In this document: positions 21,229 through 29,198 of the stretch, in pieces | Layout of the letters: each line of letters starts with the position of its first letter | Position numbering within the stretch: the stretch's first letter is position 1 | From: a bacterium | GTDB lineage: Bacteria; Patescibacteriota; Saccharimonadia; Saccharimonadales; JAUPVS01 | Assembly (NCBI GenBank): GCA_029780855.1 | Contig: JAKOXV010000013.1 | Span: 92,873 to 125,626 of the forward strand | DNA: 32,754 bases | Direction of reading: 5' to 3' | Notes under the pieces: generated by a model | The model's database searches: none | What the model was told of the DNA's origin: nothing | What the model saw: the letters and a program-made list of their open reading frames with translations, nothing else | Position numbers and translations under genes: made by a program

Positions 21229-24200
21229 ATGGGGAATTATGAAACAGAATTTGCCGCGCTCAATCAAGCGCAAAAACAAGCGGTCACCACGATTGAGGGG
21301 CCTGTATTGGTTATTGCCGGTCCTGGAACGGGGAAAACGCAGCTACTGAGCGTCAGGATTGCGCACATCCTCAAAACCACCGATACGCTTCCGCAGAATA
21401 TCTTATGTCTTACATTTACAGAATCCGCTGCACATACCATGCGACAAAGGCTCGTGAACCTAATAGGCCAAGCGGCCTATGATGTCACCATTAGCACGTA
21501 CCATGCGTTTGGAAGTGAGTTGATTCGCCGATATCCTGATTTTTTCTCTACTGAAATGCCCGATGCCCGACCAATAGATGATCTTGGTATGGACCAGATC
21601 CTTCGCAAAATCATTAAAGCTCTTCCATACGGAAACCCATTAAAGTTCGCTGACGCGTATATCTTTGACATAAAATCTTTGATAAGTGACTACAAACGAG
21701 CTCTGCTTGAACCTGAGGACATCAGGAACATTGCAAAACAAAATGAATTATTTATTCAGCGCACTACGCCAATCGTGCAAGAATGCCTAGCTGTGGTCAA
21801 TCGTATTGACAAACGTTCAGTTGCGGCCTTTTCTGAACTGTACGATATAACCTCTAAAAAGCAACAGAGCGAACAGATCGACGGCATCGTTCCGCTTGCT
21901 AATCTATGGATTAGAGAGCTTGGCCAGGCATTGCAAGAGTGCGAAGAAACCGGAAAAACAACCACTTTGACCGCCTGGAAGAATGCTTGGCTCGCAAAGG
22001 ACGAGAACGGGAAATTTGTAGTAGATGGTGTACATACCATAGCTAAGCTCTACGCCAGCGCCGATATATATGAGAAATACCGCGATACTCTTAAAAAACA
22101 CAACCTGTACGATTACGACGACATGATACTGAAAGCAATAAGAGGTCTCGAGAAGCACAGCGACCTCAAATATACCTTACAGGAGCAATATTTATATTTG
22201 CTGCTAGACGAATTTCAGGACACTAACGCTGCCCAATTAAGATTGGTAGAGTTACTAACCGACAATCCAGTCAATGAAGATCGACCGAATGTCCTAGCTG
22301 TAGGTGATGACGATCAAGCAATTTACGCATTTCAGGGTGCCGATTATTCACACATGCTTGCTTTCCACCGGAACTACAGAGATGTACTGGTCATTCCGTT
22401 ACGTGAAAACTACCGTTCCCACCACGAAATACTCCAAATGGCCGCAGGAATAGCCGGACAGATCAACACCCGTCTTCACTACAATTTTCCAAACATAGAA
22501 AAAAATATCGTTGCTAAAAAAGCCGATTTGCCCAAGCAATCAGTTTTGGAACGTCACGAATTCAAAAGTGATCTGGCTCAGTTTGTGTGGGTTGCAAAGA
22601 AAATTAAGCAGCTTATAGCCGAAGGCATGCAGCCAAATTCCATTGCTGTATTAGCTCCAGAACATAAGCATCTAGAACCTCTTGTCCCATACCTCCAGCA
22701 AGAAAGCATATCGGTACGGTATGATAAGCGCGAAAACATATTGGATGACCCAGCAGTATCCGAGCTGCTACAGATGGCGCGATTAGTTGAAGCGCTTTCT
22801 ATGCAAAATGAAGCACTGAGCGCAAGCCTCTGGCCAGAGGTTTTAAGTTTCGAGTTTTGGGGTTTGGAAACTGAGGAGATATGGAACCTCTCTTGGAAAT
22901 CCTACGACACCAAAACTTCGTGGACGAACATGTTGCTTACTACTCCAAAAACTGAGCACATCGCACTGTTTTTCATTCGCCTAAGCCTAATTGCAAGCCA
23001 TGAGACGGTAGAGCTACTGCTTGATTACCTTATCGGATCTGAGCCGCTACACTTACATGAAAAAGACGCTAAGCCGTATAGATCGCCGTTTTACCAGTAC
23101 TATTTTGGTAAAGAGAGGCAGCAAACTGAAGGTTCGAGTTTTTGGTCACTTCTTTCAAATCTCACCGTTCTCCGTCAACATTTGCGAGAATACCGGGCAG
23201 CTGATACTGATCCACTTACGATAGGCGATCTACTTGAGTTCGTAGAAGCACACCGTCAAGCAAATATCAAAATTCTAAACACCAGCCCGTATCACGAATC
23301 CTCAGACGCCGTCGAAATCATGACGGCGTACAAAGCTAAAGGTCAAGAGTTTGCTGCTGTATTTGTGTTAGCTTGCCTGGATGAGGTGTGGGGCTCTAAA
23401 CATCGCGGCGGATCCTCAAAGGTACCGCTCCCACAAAACCTTCAATTTATCCGCTATGGTGGTGCCAACGAAGACGAACGACTACGCCTCTTTTATGTTG
23501 CTCTCACTCGCGCAAAAACCAATCTGTACTTAACCAGCTATGAAAATAACTTTGCAAAAAAGACCATGTCGCACTTAAAGTTCCTAGGCGAAACAGAAGA
23601 AAACAAATCCATAACTAGCCCATTATTGCCGGAAGGCAGGCAGGTAGTGCATCTTGATGATGGGAATCCTCCCGCCGTACATGAACTGTCTACTTTCTGG
23701 CAGAATCGACATGTAGCCAATTCTCGGGCTGTCTCGCTGAAAGCTCTGCTTTCTAACCGTCTTGAACGCTACCAACTTGCTCCTACTCACCTTAATGCCT
23801 TCACCGACGTCATGTACGGGGGTCCACAACAGTTCTTTATCGATACTTTGCTGCGTTTCCCACGTGCACCGATGATAGAGGGCATCTATGGCGATGCCTT
23901 CCATAAAACTATCCAGTACATGCATATTCATCAGGTTAGTTCAGGAAGTTTGCCCTCAACTAAACAGATTCAACAGACATTTGAAAGCATCATAGTTTCC
24001 CAGCGCGTAGCAACAGATATAAAGGATCAGCTCTTGCAGCGGGGCAGGAAAGCTCTTATGGATTTCTACCAGCAAAAGAAAGATAGCTTTTTTCCAGACC
24101 ACCTCCATGAACGAAATTTCCGCGAAGAAGGTTCATTTATTGAAGAAGCTCATTTAACTGGGAATATCGACAAACTTGTTATTAATAACACGGATAAGAC

Positions 24201-24555
24201 TATCACCTTGATAGATTTTAAAACAGGAAAATCGCATGCGAAATGGCTGACAAACGATGTAAAACTTCACAAGTATCGACAGCAGCTTTACCTATATAAA
24301 ATACTAGTCGAATCGTCACATAGCTTTAAAGATTACAAAGTTACTGATGCCTTCCTGCAATTTGTAGAGCCCAACGAAAGCGGAGAGATTGTTGATCTGC
24401 ATTTGCACTTCAACGAGACCGAGGAACAGCGTATACGACAGCTCGTACAGGCGGTTTGGAAGCGGATCACTGAACTAGATTTTCCCGATATCACTCATTT
24501 TCCACCCTCCACAAAAGGTATCATAGCCTTTGAAGATAGTTTACTAAAAAAGTAA
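21229..24555 (+). CDS. UvrD/Rep-type helicase with C-terminal PD-(D/E)XK nuclease domain
   Basis: A 1108-residue SF1A helicase-nuclease. Helicase motifs in order: Q-motif LNQAQKQAV (11-19), Walker A AGPGTGKT (30-37), motif Ia CLTFTESAA, Walker B LLLDEFQDT with Asp327/Glu328, motif III VGDDDQAIYAFQGA (358-371), motif IV YRSHHEI, motif V in the TAYKAKGQEFAAVFVL region and motif VI FYVALTRAK. The last 250 residues hold a RecB-type nuclease: GDAFH with His892, NIDKL with Asp981 and IDFKTGK with Asp996 and Lys998. This combines AddA/RecB functions in one chain and is likely used for double-strand break resection or repair. It is followed by a terminator. No AddB or RecC partner is in the window. 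Confidence 0.93.
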   Translation: MGNYETEFAALNQAQKQAVTTIEGPVLVIAGPGTGKTQLLSVRIAHILKTTDTLPQNILCLTFTESAAHTMRQRLVNLIGQAAYDVTISTYHAFGSELIRRYPDFFSTEMPDARPIDDLGMDQILRKIIKALPYGNPLKFADAYIFDIKSLISDYKRALLEPEDIRNIAKQNELFIQRTTPIVQECLAVVNRIDKRSVAAFSELYDITSKKQQSEQIDGIVPLANLWIRELGQALQECEETGKTTTLTAWKNAWLAKDENGKFVVDGVHTIAKLYASADIYEKYRDTLKKHNLYDYDDMILKAIRGLEKHSDLKYTLQEQYLYLLLDEFQDTNAAQLRLVELLTDNPVNEDRPNVLAVGDDDQAIYAFQGADYSHMLAFHRNYRDVLVIPLRENYRSHHEILQMAAGIAGQINTRLHYNFPNIEKNIVAKKADLPKQSVLERHEFKSDLAQFVWVAKKIKQLIAEGMQPNSIAVLAPEHKHLEPLVPYLQQESISVRYDKRENILDDPAVSELLQMARLVEALSMQNEALSASLWPEVLSFEFWGLETEEIWNLSWKSYDTKTSWTNMLLTTPKTEHIALFFIRLSLIASHETVELLLDYLIGSEPLHLHEKDAKPYRSPFYQYYFGKERQQTEGSSFWSLLSNLTVLRQHLREYRAADTDPLTIGDLLEFVEAHRQANIKILNTSPYHESSDAVEIMTAYKAKGQEFAAVFVLACLDEVWGSKHRGGSSKVPLPQNLQFIRYGGANEDERLRLFYVALTRAKTNLYLTSYENNFAKKTMSHLKFLGETEENKSITSPLLPEGRQVVHLDDGNPPAVHELSTFWQNRHVANSRAVSLKALLSNRLERYQLAPTHLNAFTDVMYGGPQQFFIDTLLRFPRAPMIEGIYGDAFHKTIQYMHIHQVSSGSLPSTKQIQQTFESIIVSQRVATDIKDQLLQRGRKALMDFYQQKKDSFFPDHLHERNFREEGSFIEEAHLTGNIDKLVINNTDKTITLIDFKTGKSHAKWLTNDVKLHKYRQQLYLYKILVESSHSFKDYKVTDAFLQFVEPNESGEIVDLHLHFNETEEQRIRQLVQAVWKRITELDFPDITHFPPSTKGIIAFEDSLLKK

Positions 24556-24564
24556 AACGCAATT

Positions 24565-24597
24565 AAATAGCTCCAGGTGTAAGGCTGGAGCTATTTT
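24565..24597. terminator. Rho-independent terminator between helicase and aquaporin genes
   Basis: AAATAGCTCCAG (24565-24576) pairs perfectly with CTGGAGCTATTT (24585-24596) around an 8-base loop, followed by TG. The A-rich left flank lets it also act on the convergent aquaporin transcript. Confidence 0.85.
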
Positions 24598-24617
24598 GAT
24601 GCAACTACGTAAAACGT

Positions 24618-25361
24618 TTACTTTTTCTTGGTAGTCGTCTTTTTAGCTGGTTTCTTCTTTGCGGCGGCCTTCTTTTTTGCTACTGGCTTAGCTGTAGTAG
24701 TTTTGCGAGAAGCGGTTGCTACTGCATATGTTGGTCGTTCACTTGCAGGCGCAAAAAGATATGCGTATAGGTTGACACCTACTACACCACCAAGTAAGGG
24801 GCCTAACACATATGCTCGACTCCAGGACTGGACTCCCAGTGCTAGGGCTGGATTAGCTAGACCATTTGAAGCAACAGATGCAATCAGTGCTCCCAAAAAT
24901 ACTGCACCACCTAAGGTTGCAGAGTACTTCAGGCCTCTATAGCCAGAATACGCTGCGGCGGCAAAACCAAGTGTCAGCACAAACGCACCAACCACCTCTG
25001 CCACAAACACCTTCCAGCTAAAGGTATTGCCTGCGATGTTTGTAAGTTTTTGACCAACGAGATACACATACAGCTGCCAAGCGGCAAGTGCGCCCAAAAA
25101 CTGTGCAGCAATATATAGCACTGCATCTAGAGTTGAGATTTTTCTGGTCGTCCACATTCCGAGCGTAACAGCAGGATTGTAGTGTGAATTCGATGCTCCT
25201 GCCAAGGCAAGCGACATAAGAAATACTGCAAAACCGACGCCACTCGCAATAAACAAGCTAAAGCCTACGCCCGACTTACTAATAGAGAGAATTACCGTTA
25301 TCATACTGGCAACTCCCAAAAATTCTGCCACAATCATGGCGAATTTAGATCTTCCGAACAT
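24618..25361 (-). CDS. Aquaporin/MIP-family channel with lysine-rich histone-H1-like tail
   Basis: A 247-residue MIP channel with six membrane helices and both half-helix loops: SNSHYNPAVTLG (NPA 62-64) and SNGLANPALALG (NPA 170-172). The residue after the second NPA is Leu173 where most aquaporins have the selectivity-filter Arg, so the pore may be wider or pass other small solutes. From about residue 214 a cytoplasmic tail begins that is nearly all Lys, Ala, Thr and Pro (for example KPVAKKKAAAKKKPAKK), like the C-terminus of histone H1 or HU-type bacterial proteins. The frame runs through without a break. GGAGGG lies 5 bases before the ATG at 25361. Confidence 0.92.
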   Translation of the reverse strand: MFGRSKFAMIVAEFLGVASMITVILSISKSGVGFSLFIASGVGFAVFLMSLALAGASNSHYNPAVTLGMWTTRKISTLDAVLYIAAQFLGALAAWQLYVYLVGQKLTNIAGNTFSWKVFVAEVVGAFVLTLGFAAAAYSGYRGLKYSATLGGAVFLGALIASVASNGLANPALALGVQSWSRAYVLGPLLGGVVGVNLYAYLFAPASERPTYAVATASRKTTTAKPVAKKKAAAKKKPAKKTTTKKK

Positions 25362-25384
25362 GGAAACCCTCCAATAAATTTTAC

Positions 25385-25403
25385 TTATGCTACAAGCATA
25401 ATA
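25385..25403 (-). promoter_or_regulatory. Aquaporin promoter region with overlapping palindrome
   Basis: The inverted repeat TTATGCT-ACA-AGCATAA (25385-25401) overlaps a minus-strand -10 hexamer TATTAT (25398-25403). A protein bound there would block RNA polymerase, so this looks like a repressor operator; alternatively the repeat is a short hairpin at the mRNA 5' end. Confidence 0.45.
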
Positions 25404-25437
25404 CGAAATGCAGCATATGTAAAAAAGATTTTATAGT

Positions 25438-26475
25438 TTATACCGCTTCAGAGGTTTCCGCGCTATCTTTAGGGAGCCGAACAAACAGTCGTAGACTGCC
25501 ATCGGTAAGATCTAACACCGTAGAAACTGCGTCTGCAAGCACATAGAATGCATCCTCACCGTGTTCTTCTAAAATTGCCCATACATCGAGATTAAAGTTT
25601 TGGATCTTTCCTTGAGTAAAACTATTGTAGTGGTCACGATGGAACGTGGTGCCTTCTACGAAATTCAAAGTAAGTGAAACTTCGTTATGTGACCCAACAA
25701 GCTTTTCTACAGAATGCGAGTTTTGACCCTTAAGGTCATCTATGACTAATTCTTTTTTATTAAAGTAGCTCTCTGCATGTTTGGAAAGAATAGCTGCCTG
25801 CTGCTTCAATGCATCTATCTTCTCTTTTGGTATCGTTTGATCTACCGCACCATACATAGCCGAAAGAACGGCTTCTAGTGATTTTGCGCGGTCGCTGATG
25901 TAAACTCCTAGCTTCCGTTCTTGTCCGTCAACTGCACCGCAACCCGTCTTACTTCCTTCGGCATGATCGTCAACGTGATCACCGGGAGCGTATTTGCTTT
26001 GGTTGTGAGAAAGATATGCTTTAACGTCGTCAACGAAAGTGGCTCCTGTTTCATAGCCTTTTTTAAAGCGATCAGCAATCACATCTCCTGCTGTTCCGCC
26101 TTGGACTTGTGGCCCTAGCGCTCTACCATACCAACTTGCAGCGGTATCTTGATAACCCTCAATCGTTCGTCCATCTACACAACGCTTAGGAGCTCCTTCA
26201 GACACATTCACAAAAGATTGTGGCAATCGCTCGGTAGCTGCTTTGACATCTTCTTCGGTTAGCTCTCCTGACTGAAGTCGTTTTTCTAATGAAATTGCCC
26301 CGGTCCAATGCTGTTTATCTGTTTCACCGCGTAATTCTCCAGCATATAAGAAGGTTGCTTCCATCATAGACTTCTCCTGTAGTTCTTGTTTTGTAATATC
26401 TAGTAGATGCTGCTCATCAACAACTTCGTCAGTCGTTTGTACCACATTAAAATCAGAAGGATTCATTTCTTCCAT
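25438..26475 (-). CDS. Zeta-class (cadmium-type) carbonic anhydrase homologue
   Basis: A 345-residue soluble protein. From about residue 90 it follows, from memory, the diatom cadmium carbonic anhydrase CDCA repeat: RCVDGR with Cys99, Asp101 and Arg103, then QGGTAGDVI, then GDHVDDHAEGSKTGCGA with His167 and Cys179, and later GSHNEVSLTLN and FNLDVWAI, which line up with GSHTEKVVYIN and FGLDVPKF of CDCA. The metal ligands would be Cys99, His167 and Cys179. The Cys-His distance is 68, against about 52 in CDCA, and the His-Cys distance 12 instead of 10. The first 90 residues are helical and unrecognised. No signal peptide. Promoter TTGAAA-N17-TAAAAT and AGAGG site precede it. CO2 hydration is predicted, not shown. 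Confidence 0.65.
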   Translation of the reverse strand: MEEMNPSDFNVVQTTDEVVDEQHLLDITKQELQEKSMMEATFLYAGELRGETDKQHWTGAISLEKRLQSGELTEEDVKAATERLPQSFVNVSEGAPKRCVDGRTIEGYQDTAASWYGRALGPQVQGGTAGDVIADRFKKGYETGATFVDDVKAYLSHNQSKYAPGDHVDDHAEGSKTGCGAVDGQERKLGVYISDRAKSLEAVLSAMYGAVDQTIPKEKIDALKQQAAILSKHAESYFNKKELVIDDLKGQNSHSVEKLVGSHNEVSLTLNFVEGTTFHRDHYNSFTQGKIQNFNLDVWAILEEHGEDAFYVLADAVSTVLDLTDGSLRLFVRLPKDSAETSEAV

Positions 26476-26508
26476 TTCTTCCTCTTTAGTTTTCTTAGCC
26501 AGAGTCGT

Positions 26509-26537
26509 ATTTTACGCTTGTCTGATCTGTTTTTCAA
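26509..26537 (-). promoter_or_regulatory. Promoter of the carbonic anhydrase homologue
   Basis: On the minus strand TTGAAA (26532-26537), 17 bases, TAAAAT (26509-26514). The leader contains AGAGG about 6 bases before the ATG at 26475. The Crp-type palindrome at 26567-26582 is centred about 72.5 bases upstream of the expected start near 26502, a spacing known for class I activation by Crp. Confidence 0.65.
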
Positions 26538-26566
26538 ACGTTACGTGCTAATTATCCCAATATTTT

Positions 26567-26609
26567 TGTGACAAATGTCACAAGCACAATATATGGGGTC
26601 TGCTACGAT
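26567..26609 (+). promoter_or_regulatory. Crp-type palindrome and class II promoter of the 119-residue gene
   Basis: TGTGA-CAAATG-TCACA (26567-26582) is a second perfect Crp-type palindrome. TACGAT (26604-26609) begins 21 bases later, the same distance as at 19568-19610, so the site is centred near -41.5 of an expected start around 26616. No -35 box is recognisable. Confidence 0.75.
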
Positions 26610-26639
26610 ATGCTCACACTATTTTGGAGGGGTCCAAAC

Positions 26640-26999
26640 ATGACCACGACAGGTAAATGTATACCAAGCGTTTTAGAACTACCGGCCGCAGCGTTTGATT
26701 CATCTCTGCGAGACATTGAGGAGCGACCAGAAAAAGTCGACGAAATATGGGCTGAACTTTCTCACGTTAACCAAGAACTGGCACTTTCTATTTTGCGTTC
26801 GTCTGCAATGTTTAAGGCTAGTGGCGAAATACCCGATCCAGCCGCTTTAAAAACAACAATTGCGCTACTTGGCGCCATAGTAAAGCAAGAAACAGCTAGC
26901 AGCTTGGAAGATCAGCTGAACCAGCCTAGCGACGTTGACGGCGAGGTCGTCTACGTCGAATTTCCGCAATTTTCAGACGAACCTGAGAACGATCAATAA
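26640..26999 (+). CDS. Hypothetical 119-residue protein under a Crp-type promoter
   Basis: Unknown soluble protein. The ATG at 26640 is chosen because GGAGGGG lies 7-8 bases upstream; a frame extension to 26568 would start inside the Crp-type palindrome and upstream of the promoter. The N-terminal 25 residues are neutral (GKCIPSVLELPAAAF), residues 25-85 look helical (LRDIEERPEKVDEIWAEL, NQELALSILRSSAMF, TTIALLGAIVKQE) and the C-terminus is acidic. It is transcribed divergently from the carbonic anhydrase homologue, and its last 74 bases overlap the 3' end of atpC on the other strand. No family recognised. Confidence 0.7.
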   Translation: MTTTGKCIPSVLELPAAAFDSSLRDIEERPEKVDEIWAELSHVNQELALSILRSSAMFKASGEIPDPAALKTTIALLGAIVKQETASSLEDQLNQPSDVDGEVVYVEFPQFSDEPENDQ

Positions 27000-27363
27000 G
27001 ACTCTGGGCTTTGTCTAAAGAAATTTGGTCGGTCGCTTTGGCTCGTAGTTCCTGAGCATTTTGGTAGGCTTTTTCTACTTCTGCTTGGTTTATTTCATCT
27101 TCGTGATCGGCTTCATCAACCAACACTCGTACGCGATTGTTAGCCACCTCTATAACACCACCGTTCAGTGCAAAATGCTCTAAAAGCTCATCAATATCGC
27201 CAGGTTTTCGCTTAATCGTAGCGATCCCCGGAACGGCAACGCTTACCAAAGGGCTGTGGTTGGGGAGAATACCTATCTCTCCATCAGGGGTAGGGAGGCG
27301 TACCTCGTACACCTCTTCAGAGAACTTTGTACCATCTAGGGTTACCAGTTCAAATTGCAGCAC
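26926..27363 (-). CDS. atpC: ATP synthase F1 epsilon subunit
   Basis: The 145-residue epsilon subunit of the F1 central stalk, which couples rotation and can inhibit ATP hydrolysis. The N-terminal beta-sandwich has YEVRLPTPDGEIGILPNHSPLVS and LNGGVIEVANNRVRVLVDEA; two C-terminal helices follow (EINQAEVEKAYQNAQELRAK and onwards). The end RRRPRRQRR is unusually arginine-rich and is encoded in the 74-base overlap with the convergent 119-residue gene, so it may be a late extension. The start is GTG at 27363, two bases after the atpD stop. It is the last gene of the operon. Confidence 0.93.
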   Translation of the reverse strand: MLQFELVTLDGTKFSEEVYEVRLPTPDGEIGILPNHSPLVSVAVPGIATIKRKPGDIDELLEHFALNGGVIEVANNRVRVLVDEADHEDEINQAEVEKAYQNAQELRAKATDQISLDKAQSLIDRSQVRLKIAEIRRRRPRRQRR

Positions 27364-27365
27364 TG

Positions 27366-28748
<1,383 letters not shown>

Positions 28749-29198
28749 CTATGCTTCTCCTTCGTTTGCTGAATGTGTATACGATGTTTCTCTCGTTACG
28801 TTTATATGCTCTCTTGGCCGGAACCGTGCTACGGTAATTTCCGCTCCTGGTGTATTCTCAAAAAGATACGGCACGGGTACGTCTGCGTATTCGTAATTAC
28901 TACTAAAAACACCAACCCTTGCCCGTCGAGCACTGGTAAATAGTACGGCTCCGAGCGCTATCTTTGCTGCATCAGTCCAACCATCGCGCAACAGGTCTTC
29001 TTGAATTAATACGTGGTCTGCTCTGAAGAATACTTCTGCACGCATGTCGTCAGCGTAAGGGTTTGCAGACGCCGGCAGATCAGTGTAGCCCAGTAATGTT
29101 ACCGGTAGGGGCAATGTAGCTGCGCGACGGATTTCATCAAGGTTACCGTGATCGACATCGTGCAAGATCACTGCTTCAGGAACGTATCCTACGCTCAT
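28749..29198 (-). CDS. Unknown 149-residue protein inside the ATP synthase operon
   Basis: Sits between atpG and atpD, where most bacteria have no gene. It overlaps the atpG stop by 4 bases and abuts atpD, so it is translated as part of the operon. The product is soluble, without signal peptide or membrane segment; predicted alternation of short strands and helices (EAVILHDVDHGNLDEIRRAA, VLIQEDLLRDGW, KIALGAVLFTSARRARVGVF). No nucleotide-binding or metal motif is recognised. Possible roles are an assembly factor, an extra F1 subunit or a regulator, all inferred from position alone. Confidence 0.8.
   Translation of the reverse strand: MSVGYVPEAVILHDVDHGNLDEIRRAATLPLPVTLLGYTDLPASANPYADDMRAEVFFRADHVLIQEDLLRDGWTDAAKIALGAVLFTSARRARVGVFSSNYEYADVPVPYLFENTPGAEITVARFRPREHINVTRETSYTHSANEGEA

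Noticed and set aside
24628-24942. 104-residue plus-strand frame opposite the aquaporin tail
   Set aside because: It is the complement of the Lys-rich coding repeat, giving a Val/Phe/Ala-rich shadow with no ribosome site or conservation signal.
26568-26639. Upstream extension of the 119-residue gene
   Set aside because: It would start inside the Crp-type palindrome and upstream of the -10 box; the SD fits 26640.
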